This document shows positions 1 through 8,111 of a stretch of DNA of 64,000 nucleotides, one piece after another. The stretch lies in NCBI RefSeq assembly GCF_029892565.1, contig NZ_JARXVH010000021.1:1-64000 (forward strand), written 5' to 3'. Each line of letters starts with the position of its first letter. Positions within the stretch are counted from its first letter, which is position 1. The notes below the pieces were generated by a model that saw nothing but the letters and a program-made list of their open reading frames with translations, had not been told where the DNA came from and did not search any database. This DNA is from Streptomyces pseudovenezuelae (GTDB lineage: Bacteria > Actinomycetota > Actinomycetes > Streptomycetales > Streptomycetaceae). A program made the position numbers and the translations under genes.

Positions 1-326
1 GAAATGCTGGCGAATCTTCCGTCACGCCCGGTGCAGCCCGAACCGCATGACGTCAATCACCAAAGCCGTCCTCACCCTGGAGCGGCACCGCTGAAGATGC
101 TCACTGGGTGGTGCCGCCGCGATACGACGGCGATCTGTGCCACCCGAGAGCTGTGCGCTCCCTCGTCGCCGCTGGTCGCCAGAGGCTGGCACCGCACGCC
201 GCTGACTGACTTCGACTGCTACGGATTCACGCGACCCCATCGAAATCAATCAGGCAAGAACTCCCGCCCGACACGGGCGGCGGCGGTCGTTCAAGACCGC
301 GGCAGTTGAACAGGAAGGTGCAGCAA
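1..326. other. Left-edge stretch, no recognisable gene
   Basis: Several frames stay open for 70 to 100 codons here, but their translations are rich in Arg, Pro and Ser with no motif, and none has a convincing ribosome binding site. The stretch may hold a decayed gene or the upstream region of the DUF397 gene. DUF397 genes usually follow a helix-turn-helix regulator, and no such partner is readable here. Confidence 0.4.
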
Positions 327-551
327 ATGCTGGACGGAAGCTACCTGTACGAGCTGGACATCAACGGAGCCTCGTTCGTGAAGGCATGCGGAGGCCCCTG
401 CACCGAAGGGTGCGTGACGCTGGCTCGGATCGGCGATGAAGCCTGGGCCTTGGGCGACAGCAAACGGCCGGGCGCGGAACCGCTGCGCTTCACGACCGAG
501 GAGTTGGAGGCGGCCGGCATCGATCCGGCGAGGTTCGGGCTGTCCGTCTGA
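327..551 (+). CDS. DUF397 domain-containing protein
   Basis: This 74-residue protein has the DUF397 pattern: a short N-terminal strand, a central Cys-Gly-Gly segment with three cysteines (CGGPCTEGC), then ALGDSKRPGAEPLRFT, which matches the family's RDSK-P-P-L-F core. The ATG at 327 is chosen because GGAAGG lies about 7 bases upstream; an in-frame TTG at 306 has no such site. DUF397 proteins are abundant in Streptomyces and usually sit beside XRE-type regulators in developmental (WhiJ-like) pairs. No regulator is visible before the window edge, so this copy looks solitary. The biochemical role is unknown. The hairpin just downstream suggests it is transcribed alone. Confidence 0.75.
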   Translation: MLDGSYLYELDINGASFVKACGGPCTEGCVTLARIGDEAWALGDSKRPGAEPLRFTTEELEAAGIDPARFGLSV

Positions 552-567
552 CCGCGTCTCTTGTCCG

Positions 568-606
568 ACCGGTCCCGGCTCCCGTACCCGGGGAGGCGGG
601 ACCGGT
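568..606 (+). terminator. Rho-independent-type terminator after DUF397 gene
   Basis: A 10-bp perfect stem (ACCGGTCCCG pairing with CGGGACCGGT) encloses a 19-base loop and is followed by TCCTTTCCCC. It lies 17 bases past the DUF397 stop. It also argues that the next gene begins downstream at 645 and not at the TTG at 561. Confidence 0.65.
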
Positions 607-644
607 TCCTTTCCCCCGATCTCGACGCCAGATGGGGACAACTG

Positions 645-1112
645 GTGCACCATCACGGCTTTTTGTGGGCAGGCCCGAAGGCACGCTTCGACGAGGAGGC
701 CCTACGTCGCCCACCGCATCCGGAGCCACCCGGCGCTGGAAGCAAACCGGAACTCGTCCAGCGCTATCGCGAAGTCGCTGCCGGGTTCGCCGAGGCTGAT
801 CTTCCGCCGCTGGAAACGGCGTACTGGCTCGTCAAACCGCGTCCTCTGGTGCGTGGCACGTGGGACGAGGCCAAGGAAGCGGCTGTGTGGCTCAGCGAGC
901 AACTGGCTGAGCACGCACCCCGGTTCGCCGCGGGGACAGAGCGCGACATCGCGCGCCTGGCCTCGGTGGTCGACTCCGCCGCCGCAAGATTGGAGTCGGG
1001 AACAGACGTATCGCTCGGCTTCTATCTCGAACGTCCCTCGTATCTGTCGCTCGCGCTGGTGACGTGTTCGCCGAACCGCTCGCGGCCTCAACTGGCGTGT
1101 CCTGTCCGGTGA
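645..1112 (+). CDS. Hypothetical protein
   Basis: This is a 155-residue protein with normal Streptomyces codon bias and no family I can name. Features seen are a His-rich start (VHHHGF), a central charged helix region, and a C-terminus with two cysteines (CSPNRSRPQLAC). The GTG at 645 is preferred because GGGGAC lies 6 bases upstream; the frame is open to a TTG at 561, but that stretch forms the preceding terminator hairpin. There is no signal peptide and no membrane segment. Function is unknown. Confidence 0.5.
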   Translation: MHHHGFLWAGPKARFDEEALRRPPHPEPPGAGSKPELVQRYREVAAGFAEADLPPLETAYWLVKPRPLVRGTWDEAKEAAVWLSEQLAEHAPRFAAGTERDIARLASVVDSAAARLESGTDVSLGFYLERPSYLSLALVTCSPNRSRPQLACPVR

Positions 1113-1169
1113 GCGAGTCTCGTTCGCCAATCACGATGACTCACTCTGTTCCGCGGCAACAGCGACTGG

Positions 1170-1337
1170 CTACCGGCACGGAAGATATTCAGGGCGAGGT
1201 GATCGGCTGGTATCAGCGTCCCCGCCGACCTTCTCCGGCGCCACGGCGTACGGCGAAAGGACTGCGCGGACCGCGTCCACGTCCGGTCGGACCGCCTCAC
1301 CGTTCACGAAGCTGTAGATGCTGAGGCCGTAACTCAC
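1170..1337 (-). pseudogene. Possible truncated small ORF downstream of MarR gene
   Basis: A 55-codon frame starts at a GTG at 1337 with AGGGGG about 8 bases upstream and begins MSYGLSIYSFVNGEAVRPDV. This resembles the start of a small conserved actinobacterial protein. After about 43 residues the sense degrades and a stop follows, and no neighbouring frame clearly continues the domain. I read it as a truncated or frameshifted gene on the strand of the MarR gene, 28 bases after its stop. It could also be a genuine 55-residue protein. Confidence 0.3.
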
Positions 1338-1365
1338 TTCGCCGGCCCCCTGGCCTCGGAACCCG

Positions 1366-1851
1366 CTACCTGCCCTCGGAAGCCGCCTCGTTCAACCGAT
1401 CCAACAACCCCAACAACACCCCAACATCCGCATCCCCCAACCCCGCAAAACACTCCCCCAACACCCCATCCGCCACCACCTGCCCCGCCTTCAGCACCCG
1501 CTCCCCCTCCGGCGTCAGATGATGCTCGATCCGACGCCCCCGCCCCGGCCGCCGTTCGATCAACGCCTGCGCGGAGAGACGCGTGGCCAGGGTCCCGAAG
1601 GACTGTTCCGTCTGAAAGGTCGCCGCGGACAGCTCGCGCGCCGACGCCCCCGGCGTCCGAGCGATCGCGCGCAAGGCGTCCCACTGGGACAGCGTCGTCC
1701 CGATCGCGGCCAACGCGCTGTCCAGCGCCCGGTGTTGGCGGTACTGGGTCTGCTTGACCGCTCGGCCGAGGAGCTGAAGTTGGAGTTGGCGGTCGCGTTG
1801 GCGGTCGCGTTGACGCTGGCGTTGGTGCTGAAAGGGCAGGTCATCCGGCAT
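1366..1851 (-). CDS. MarR-family transcriptional regulator
   Basis: This 161-residue winged-helix regulator has a MarR core from about residue 35: an ALAAIGTTLSQWDALRAI helix, a recognition region around TFQTEQSFGTLATRL, and a basic wing (RRPGRGRRIEHHLTPEG). The first 27 residues are a repetitive Gln/Arg run absent from most homologues, so a later start is possible. It is divergent from an alpha/beta hydrolase with only 61 bases between them, and a palindrome lies in that gap. By family precedent it probably represses itself and the hydrolase and releases DNA on binding a small phenolic or related ligand. The ligand is not deducible. Confidence 0.85.
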   Translation of the reverse strand: MPDDLPFQHQRQRQRDRQRDRQLQLQLLGRAVKQTQYRQHRALDSALAAIGTTLSQWDALRAIARTPGASARELSAATFQTEQSFGTLATRLSAQALIERRPGRGRRIEHHLTPEGERVLKAGQVVADGVLGECFAGLGDADVGVLLGLLDRLNEAASEGR

Positions 1852-1871
1852 GGAGGAAGTTTACCTCAAGG

Positions 1872-1899
1872 CTAAGCTTCCTTATATAAGGATGTTTAG
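1872..1899. promoter_or_regulatory. Palindromic operator between marR and hydrolase
   Basis: The core TCCTTATATAAGGA (1879-1892) is a perfect 14-bp palindrome. The symmetry extends to CTAA at 1872 and its mirror TTAG at 1899, with two mismatched pairs. An AT-rich palindrome of this length in the short gap between a MarR gene and its divergent partner is the usual MarR operator arrangement. Protein binding is inferred. Confidence 0.7.
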
Positions 1900-1912
1900 T
1901 TAGAGTGGTCGC

Positions 1913-2713
1913 ATGACCTCAGAGAACCTCTCCCAGGCGTACTCCGTGTACCCCGACCTGCCCCTCACCGTCACCGAAACCGGCCCCGCCGACGGCCGCC
2001 CCGTCCTGGTCCTGCACGGCGGCGGAGGCCCCTTCACCGTTGCCGGGCTCGCGCAGCACCTCGCCGGGAATGGCGCGCGCGTCCTCACCCCCGTCCACCC
2101 CGGTTGGGACGGCAACCCCCGCCCCGACTGGCTCACCGGCGTCGACGATCTCGCTCTCGCCTACCTCCATCTCCTCCAGGACCTGAACCTGAAGGACGTC
2201 CTCGTCATCGGCTCCTCCATGGGTGGCTGGATCGCCGCCGAGATGGCCGTACGGGACGTCGAGCAGGAGCGCGTCAGCGGGGTCGTGCTCATCAACTCGG
2301 CGGGTGTGTACGTCGAAGGCGAACCGATCGCCGACTTCTTCGCCCTCGATCCCCGTGCCGCCGCCGAGTTGTCGTGGCACGATCCCGATCGTTTCTACGT
2401 CGATCCCGCGACCGTTCCTGCCGAGCAACTCGCCGTCCGTCAGGGCAACATGGCGACCATGCGGATCCTCGCCGGTGAACCCAACATGCACGACCCGAAG
2501 TTGCTGCGCCGCCTCGGTCGGGTGCGGCAGCCCGCACTGTTGGTGTGGGGCGAGAGCGACGGGCTCTTCACGCCCGCCTACGGCGCCACGTACGCGTCCG
2601 CCTTCGGGGACGGGCGGTTCGAGCTCGTGCCGAAGGCCGGTCACCTGCCGCAGCTTGAGCAGCCGGAGGTCACGTTCCGGCTCATCGACGAGCACCTCGA
2701 TCGGACGGCTTGA
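1913..2713 (+). CDS. Alpha/beta hydrolase
   Basis: This 266-residue alpha/beta-hydrolase-fold enzyme shows an oxyanion-hole HGGGG at residues 35-39 and the nucleophile elbow GSSMG at 100-104 with Ser102. The acid residue is probably in WGESDGLF near 215, and the histidine is in KAGHLPQLEQP near 243. It has no signal peptide, so it is cytoplasmic. The closest general class is carboxylesterase/meta-cleavage hydrolase-like enzymes; the substrate cannot be told from sequence. It is transcribed away from the MarR gene across the palindrome at 1872-1899, which suggests substrate-inducible expression. Confidence 0.85.
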   Translation: MTSENLSQAYSVYPDLPLTVTETGPADGRPVLVLHGGGGPFTVAGLAQHLAGNGARVLTPVHPGWDGNPRPDWLTGVDDLALAYLHLLQDLNLKDVLVIGSSMGGWIAAEMAVRDVEQERVSGVVLINSAGVYVEGEPIADFFALDPRAAAELSWHDPDRFYVDPATVPAEQLAVRQGNMATMRILAGEPNMHDPKLLRRLGRVRQPALLVWGESDGLFTPAYGATYASAFGDGRFELVPKAGHLPQLEQPEVTFRLIDEHLDRTA

Positions 2714-2762
2714 GGGTCAGGGCCGGAGGCCAATTCGAGGGTCAGGGTCGGAGGCCGACTTC
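2712..2762 (+). repeat. Two-copy 25-bp tandem repeat at hydrolase 3' end
   Basis: The units at 2712-2736 and 2737-2762 both begin GAGGGTCAGGG and continue with CGGAGGCC, differing at a few positions. The repeat begins in the hydrolase stop codon. A further short C-rich repetition (CTCGCACCCTCACCCC) follows at about 2774-2805. Confidence 0.7.
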
Positions 2763-2899
2763 CCGGGTGTCTCCTCGCACCCTCACCCCCTCGCACCCTC
2801 ACCCCCCTCGCCTCCTCACGCCCTCGCCCCCGCCCTCAGAGCCCCGGCGCTCGCGGGTTAGCCTCCCCCCACACCAGTCAAACGGTTCAGGAGGCACGC

Positions 2900-3202
2900 A
2901 TGGCCAAGGTTCCCAGCGCGGTGGTCGCCGCGGGCGGGCTTGTCGGTGGGTATGGCGTGGCTCGCTGGACGCGGAAGCGGGAGCTCGGTGGGGTCGTGCT
3001 GGCCGTCGCCGGGGCCGCGGCCGCGCAGCAGTGGCGGCGGCAGGCCGGCGGGACGGCCGCGGGGGCGCTGACCGGGGCCTACGTCGCCGCCTTCGCCGCG
3101 TCGCATCCGCTGGCCAAGAAGGTGGGCGCCTGGCCCGCCGTCTTCGGCGTCGCCGGCGCCGTGGCACTGGCCTCATGGGCGGTGGCCGACCGCCGGGGGT
3201 AG
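2900..3202 (+). CDS. Small Ala/Gly-rich membrane protein
   Basis: This 100-residue protein has an RBS (GGAGG) about 8 bases before the ATG. It contains three or so hydrophobic Ala/Val/Gly segments (residues about 6-20, 30-42 and 55-95) separated by basic patches (RWTRKRE, QWRRQ), and it ends WAVADRRG. No catalytic motif is visible. It looks like a small integral membrane protein conserved among Streptomyces. Function is unknown. Confidence 0.6.
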   Translation: MAKVPSAVVAAGGLVGGYGVARWTRKRELGGVVLAVAGAAAAQQWRRQAGGTAAGALTGAYVAAFAASHPLAKKVGAWPAVFGVAGAVALASWAVADRRG

Positions 3203-3260
3203 GGCCTCTGGGTGTAAAGCCTGCGGGGCGTGGGACTCCGGGTCCGTCAGGCCAACATGG

Positions 3261-3302
3261 CGATAACGCGTCGGCGGAGACGTCCGCCAGTTTTCGTTAT
3301 CG
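3261..3302. repeat. Nested inverted repeat upstream of alginate-lyase-like gene
   Basis: The outer arms CGATAACG (3261-3268) and CGTTATCG (3295-3302) are perfectly complementary. Inside them is a second stem, GGCGGA with TCCGCC (3273-3288), around the loop GACG. The element lies 28 bases before the ATG at 3330, so it could be an operator or a leader hairpin. Confidence 0.5.
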
Positions 3303-3329
3303 GCCCCCACCCCCGTACGTCTCCTGCGC

Positions 3330-4850
3330 ATGCACGCCACACGACACCTCAGCCGCCACGCCCTCACCCGCCGCACCCTCCTCAAGGCCACCGGCACCGC
3401 AGCCGTTGCCGCCACCGCGGCCACCCTCACGGCCACAACCGCCGCCCCCGCGGCCGCCGTCGGCGGATACGCGCACCCCGGTCTCCTCCACACCCGCGCC
3501 GACCTGGCCCGTATGGCCGCGAAGGTGAAGGCCGGCGCCGCGCCCTACACCGCCGGATACGCCAAGCTGACCGCCAACCGGCATGCGCAGAGCGGTTGGA
3601 CGGCCAATCCGCAGGCCGTCGTGTACCGGGGCAGCGGTACGCCGCAGAACTACGCGACCCTCTACAACGACGTCCACGCCGCCTACCAGAACGCCCTGCG
3701 CTACCACGCCGGCGGCGACAGCGCCCACGCCGACACCGCCGTCGCGATCCTCAACTCCTGGTCGGCCAAGCTGACTTCGGTGCAGGGGTCGGCCGACCGG
3801 TTCCTGGCCGCCGGGCTGTACGGGTACCAGTTCGCGAACGCCGCCGAACTCGTCCGGGATCACGGGGACTTCGAGCTGGGCCGGTTCCAGGAGATGCTGA
3901 GCAAGGTCTTCGCGCCGCTCAGCGACGGCTTCCTGGCCAAGCACAACGGCGCTGTCGTCACCAACTACTGGACCAACTGGGACCTCACCGCCGTCGCCTG
4001 CGTCCTCGCCACCGGCATCTTCTGCGACGACAAGGCCCAAGTCGCCCGCGCCGTCGACTACTTCAAGCACGGCGCGGGCCTCGGGTCCGTCCGCAACGCC
4101 ATCCCCGTCCTGCACGACGACGGGCTCGGCGAGTGGCTGGAGGCCGGGCGCGATCAGGGGCACGCCCTGCTCGGCGTCGGGCTCATGGGGACAGTGTGCG
4201 AGATGGCCTGGAATCAAGGCGTCGATCTGTACGGGTACGACGACAGCCGGTTCCTCAAGGGCGCCCAGTACGTGGCGAAGTGGAGCATGGGCGGGCAGGT
4301 GCCGTACACGCCCAACACCCGTCGGAAGGGTGCCGTCGCGGGGTGGTCGGGGAGCGAGACCGCGAGCGCCGCGGCCGGCGTCGACCCGGCCATGACCCGG
4401 CCCATCTGGGCGATGATCGCCAACCACTACACCAAGCGGCGCGGGCTGTCGGCCACCTATCTCACCCAGATCGCCGCCAAGTCCGCCCCCGAGGGCGGCG
4501 GCGGTGACTACGGGCCCAACAGCGGCGGATACGACCAACTCGGCTTCGGCACGCTCGCGTTCACGCGGGACAAGGCGACGACCAGCGCCACTCCCGCCCC
4601 GATCGGGACACCGCCGTCGACGCCGGCACCGACGGCCACCGCATCCGGCGCCGGTACCGGCACTGACTCCGGCCCCCGGCCCCAGTCCGCCGCCACCCCT
4701 TCCGAGTCCCCGGACGCCACCGGCGACCTCGCCACCACCGGCTCCGGTGACGTCATCGGATGGGCGGCGGCGGCAGGCCTCACGACCGTCGCCGGAGGCC
4801 TGCTCCTGATGCGCCGTCGGGACCGGGTCAGGCGGGACGCCGCCGAATAG
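3330..4850 (+). CDS. Tat-exported, sortase-anchored alginate-lyase-family protein
   Basis: This 506-residue protein begins with a twin-arginine signal (RRTLLK at 14-19, then a long Ala/Thr hydrophobic stretch ending near AAAVGG at 44). The mature part has the (alpha/alpha)-barrel pattern of the alginate lyase family, with GLYGYQFANAAEL, VVTNYWTNWDL and DDGLGEWLEAGRDQGH as likely cleft segments. After a Thr/Pro/Ser-rich linker (about 420-465) comes LATTG at 467-471, a hydrophobic helix and RRRDRVRR, which is a class E sortase LAXTG wall-anchoring signal. It is therefore predicted to be displayed on the cell wall and to cleave a uronate-type polysaccharide. Substrate is uncertain. Its 3' end overlaps the convergent MFS gene by 23 bases. 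Confidence 0.8.
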   Translation: MHATRHLSRHALTRRTLLKATGTAAVAATAATLTATTAAPAAAVGGYAHPGLLHTRADLARMAAKVKAGAAPYTAGYAKLTANRHAQSGWTANPQAVVYRGSGTPQNYATLYNDVHAAYQNALRYHAGGDSAHADTAVAILNSWSAKLTSVQGSADRFLAAGLYGYQFANAAELVRDHGDFELGRFQEMLSKVFAPLSDGFLAKHNGAVVTNYWTNWDLTAVACVLATGIFCDDKAQVARAVDYFKHGAGLGSVRNAIPVLHDDGLGEWLEAGRDQGHALLGVGLMGTVCEMAWNQGVDLYGYDDSRFLKGAQYVAKWSMGGQVPYTPNTRRKGAVAGWSGSETASAAAGVDPAMTRPIWAMIANHYTKRRGLSATYLTQIAAKSAPEGGGGDYGPNSGGYDQLGFGTLAFTRDKATTSATPAPIGTPPSTPAPTATASGAGTGTDSGPRPQSAATPSESPDATGDLATTGSGDVIGWAAAAGLTTVAGGLLLMRRRDRVRRDAAE

Positions 4851-6375
4851 GCGTCCCCGAAGTCCCCGAGGTTCCCGAAGTCCCGGGTGTCGCCGCCCCC
4901 TTCACCGCCGCCCCCGCCTTCGCCACCACCGCCGTGAGCGGGGTGGCGATGTCCTCCAGCGACCTCCGTTCCGCGTTCACCGCGAGGAACGCCGCGACGA
5001 TGCCCGCCGCGCACATCAACCCCGCGCCGATCTGGAAGGCGAGGGTGGTGTCGCCGACGACGCCGGATTCGGTGAGGTCGGCGAAGACGAGAGGGCCGGT
5101 GATGCCACCGGCGGCGGTGCCGATGGCGTAGAAGAAGGCGATGGACATGGCGCGGGTCTCCATCGGGAAGATCTCGGAGACCGTGAGGTAGGCGCTGGAG
5201 GCGCCGGCGGAGGCGAAGAACAGGACCGCGCACCAACAGGCCGTCAGCGTGGTCGCGTTGAGCGAGCCTCGGTCGAAGAGCCAGGCCGTGCCGAACAGCA
5301 GCAGCCCGGATAGGAGGTACGTCGACGAGATCATCGTCCGGCGGCCGACCGTGTCGAAGAGCTTGCCCAGCAGCAGGGGGCCGAAGAAGTTGCCGACGGC
5401 GATCACGGCGAAGTAGTAGCCGGTGTTGCCGGTCGGGACGTCGTAGAACTTCGTCAGGATCGCGCCGAAGCCGAAGGTGATCGCGTTGTAGAGGAACGCC
5501 TGGCCGATGAAGAGGGAGAAGCCGAGGACCGAGCGCCGGCGGTAGTCGGAGAAGAGGGTGCGGCCGATCTCCAGGAAGCTGATGCTCTTGCGCTGGTGGA
5601 TGGTGATCTCGCCCTCGGGCGCGGGGAGTTGTTCGCCCCTCTCCGCCTCGACCCGCTCCTCGATCGAGGAGACGATGCGTTCCGCCTCGTCCTCACGGCC
5701 GTGGATCAGCAGCCACCGTGGACTTTCGGGGACGTGTCGTCGTACCAGAAGGATCACCAGGGCCAGGACCGCGCCGAGCGCGAAGGTCAGGCGCCAGCCC
5801 ACGTCGGCCGGCAGGATCGCGGTGTTCAGCGCGACGATGGACAGCAGTGAGCCGAAGACCGCGCCCACCCAGAAGCTGCCGTTGATGATCAGGTCGACGC
5901 GCCCGCGGTGGAACGCGGGGATCAGTTCGTCGATGGCGGAGTTGATCGCCGCGTACTCGCCGCCGATGCCGAAGCCGGTCAGGAAGCGGAAGGCGAAGAA
6001 CCACCAGGTCTGGAAGGAGACCGCCGTCAGGGCGGTGGCCGCCAGATAGACGATCAGGGTGATCATGAACAGTTTCTTCCGGCCGTAGCGGTCGGTCAGG
6101 CGGCCCCAGAACAGGGCGCCGGAGCAGGCACCGGCCACATACAGCGCGGCGGCGATGCCGGTGACCTCGCCGGAGCTGATCGGCAGTCCGCTGCCGGGCT
6201 CGGACAGGCGGCCGGCGATGTTGCCGACGACCGTGACCTCCAGGCCGTCGAGGATCCACACCGTGCCGAGGCCGATGACGATCGTCCAGTGCCAGCGCGA
6301 CCAGGGCAGCCGGTCGAGGCGGGCGGGGATGCTGGTGGTCACGATGCGGCCGTCTTCGGCCTGAGCGGTGGCCAT
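4828..6375 (-). CDS. MFS transporter, sugar/aromatic-acid porter type
   Basis: This 515-residue major facilitator has about 12 membrane helices. It shows the loop motif GRLTDRYGRKK after helix 2, a PESPRWLL motif at the end of the first half, and a second-half repeat GKLFDTVGRRT. These place it near sugar porter and aromatic-acid:H+ symporter families; the substrate is unknown. The ATG at 6375 is chosen because GAGGAGGGA lies just upstream. The C-terminus carries a tandem TSG repeat and a basic tail, which is unusual. It overlaps the convergent alginate-lyase-like gene tail to tail. Confidence 0.85.
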   Translation of the reverse strand: MATAQAEDGRIVTTSIPARLDRLPWSRWHWTIVIGLGTVWILDGLEVTVVGNIAGRLSEPGSGLPISSGEVTGIAAALYVAGACSGALFWGRLTDRYGRKKLFMITLIVYLAATALTAVSFQTWWFFAFRFLTGFGIGGEYAAINSAIDELIPAFHRGRVDLIINGSFWVGAVFGSLLSIVALNTAILPADVGWRLTFALGAVLALVILLVRRHVPESPRWLLIHGREDEAERIVSSIEERVEAERGEQLPAPEGEITIHQRKSISFLEIGRTLFSDYRRRSVLGFSLFIGQAFLYNAITFGFGAILTKFYDVPTGNTGYYFAVIAVGNFFGPLLLGKLFDTVGRRTMISSTYLLSGLLLFGTAWLFDRGSLNATTLTACWCAVLFFASAGASSAYLTVSEIFPMETRAMSIAFFYAIGTAAGGITGPLVFADLTESGVVGDTTLAFQIGAGLMCAAGIVAAFLAVNAERRSLEDIATPLTAVVAKAGAAVKGAATPGTSGTSGTSGTPIRRRPA

Positions 6376-6540
6376 GGGCTCCCTCCTCATCGAGCGAACC
6401 ATCCGTCGGAACCTCCGTCGGAACTTTCGCCGAGTGCCCCCACCCGCCCGCTTTACGCCCTCCGCCCGTCTGACCTGCCCGTCCGCCCTTCACTCCGCTC
6501 GCCCCGCCCGCACGCCCCTTGCACGCCCCGCAGGCCGGGC

Positions 6541-7938
6541 CTACGCCCCCAGCCCCCGCGACACCGCATAGATCAGCAGCCCCACCAGCGACCCCACCAC
6601 CGTGCCGTTGATCCGGATGAACTGCAGGTCACGGCCGATGTTGGCCTCGATCTTCTTCGTCGTGTGCTCGGCGTCCCAGCCCGCCACCGTGTCCGTGATC
6701 AGGGAGGTGATCTCGCCGCGGTAGGTGGTGACGACGTACACCGCCGCGCCCTCCACCCAGCCGTCGACCTTGGCCTGGAGCTTGGCGTCCACGGCCATCC
6801 GCGCGCCCAGCGAGAGCAGCGAGGCCCGCACGCGCAGCCGCAGCTCGCTGCGCTCGTCCTCGGCCGCCGAGACGATCATCGAGCGTACGGAGGTCCAGGC
6901 CGAGGCGATCAGGTCCTGGACCTCGCCGCGGCCCAGCACCTCGCCCTTGAGCCGCTCGATCCGCGCGCGGGTCTCGGTGTCGGACTGGAGGTCGGAGGCG
7001 AAGTCGGTGAGGAAGCGGTCGAGGGCCCCGCGCGCGGGGTGCGAGGGCATGTCCCGCATCTCGGTGACGAAGCGCAGCAGCTCCTTGTAGACGCGCTCGC
7101 CGACCTTCTTGTCGACGAACCGCGGGGTCCAGCCGGGCGCCCCGCCCTGGACGGCGTCCATGACCTGCTCGTCGTGCAGGACCAGCCAGTCGTGCGCGCG
7201 CGTGACGATCAGGTCGACGACCCGCTTGTGGCCGCCGTCGGCGACGATCTTCTCCAGCGTCTTCCCGATGCCGGGCGCGATCTCCTGGGCGTCGGCCCGG
7301 CGGGTGATCGCCTCGCCGACGATCGCCTGGACGTCGGAGTCGCGCAGCACGGTCAGGGCGCCGCGCAGGGCCGCCGACAGCTCCGCCGTCACCCGGTCCG
7401 CGTGCTCAGGGTCCGCCAGCCAGACGCCGAGCCGGCTGCCGATGCCGACGGCGCGCAGCCGCTGTCGTACGACGTCCTGGGAGAGGAAGTTCTCCCCGAC
7501 GAACTCGCCCAGGGAGACGCCGAGTTGGTCCTTCTTGGTCGGGATGATCGCGGTGTGCGGGATGGGCAGGCCGAGCGGGTGGCGGAAGAGGGCGGTGACC
7601 GCGAACCAGTCCGCCATCGCGCCGACCATGCCGGCCTCCGCCGCCGCGGCGACATAGTCCGCCCAGCCGCCGGCGCCCTCGTGGGAGGCCCACTTGGCGA
7701 GGACGTAGACGACGGCCACGAACAGCAGCAGACCGGTCGCGGTGAGTTTCATACGGCGCACCCCGCGCCGCTTCTCCTCGTCGGCGGGGCTGAACGTCGT
7801 CATCGCGCGGGCGACCGGAGCGGGGGTGGCCGCGGCACGGCCGCCTGCCGGAGTGGCGAGGTCGTCCGCCGACTCGGGCCGGGCATGCTTCATGGCGACG
7901 TCGCTTGATCCCGCTTCATCCGGATTCGTACGTTCCAT
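6541..7938 (-). CDS. DUF445 family membrane protein
   Basis: This protein of about 465 residues carries the DUF445/YjiN signature GAMADWFAVTALFRHPLGLPIPHTAIIP around residues 105-135. It has an N-terminal membrane helix (TATGLLLFVAVVYVLAKWA) and a C-terminal one (VGSLVGLLIYAVSRGL). Between them lies a long helical region that probably sits outside the bilayer. The ATG at 7938 is preferred over a GTG at 7947 because GGTGGAG is correctly spaced from it. The role of the family is unknown; it is widespread in bacteria as an inner-membrane protein. It is monocistronic here and divergent from the SGNH hydrolase. Confidence 0.85.
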   Translation of the reverse strand: MERTNPDEAGSSDVAMKHARPESADDLATPAGGRAAATPAPVARAMTTFSPADEEKRRGVRRMKLTATGLLLFVAVVYVLAKWASHEGAGGWADYVAAAAEAGMVGAMADWFAVTALFRHPLGLPIPHTAIIPTKKDQLGVSLGEFVGENFLSQDVVRQRLRAVGIGSRLGVWLADPEHADRVTAELSAALRGALTVLRDSDVQAIVGEAITRRADAQEIAPGIGKTLEKIVADGGHKRVVDLIVTRAHDWLVLHDEQVMDAVQGGAPGWTPRFVDKKVGERVYKELLRFVTEMRDMPSHPARGALDRFLTDFASDLQSDTETRARIERLKGEVLGRGEVQDLIASAWTSVRSMIVSAAEDERSELRLRVRASLLSLGARMAVDAKLQAKVDGWVEGAAVYVVTTYRGEITSLITDTVAGWDAEHTTKKIEANIGRDLQFIRINGTVVGSLVGLLIYAVSRGLGA

Positions 7939-8111
7939 CCACTCCACCCGTTCGTGATCCCCTGCACATATTGTCCCTTCCTGACCGACTCCCGGAACGG
8001 AACAAGAGTTCCCGCCGTCTGTCGGTAGGGGGAATTCGTGACGAACTCCGGCGACCCAGTGGGGGGTCCTGGTCGACTACCCCTCATCACAGCTGAGGAG
8101 ACACGCACCGC

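Noticed and set aside
1..326. A short open frame at 4-309 as a gene
   Set aside because: No RBS, no motif and irregular composition; the DUF397 start signal lies inside its end.
5908..7908. A 666-codon plus-strand frame opposite the MFS and DUF445 genes
   Set aside because: It spans two real minus-strand genes and reads as low-complexity His/Asp/Arg/Gln sequence.
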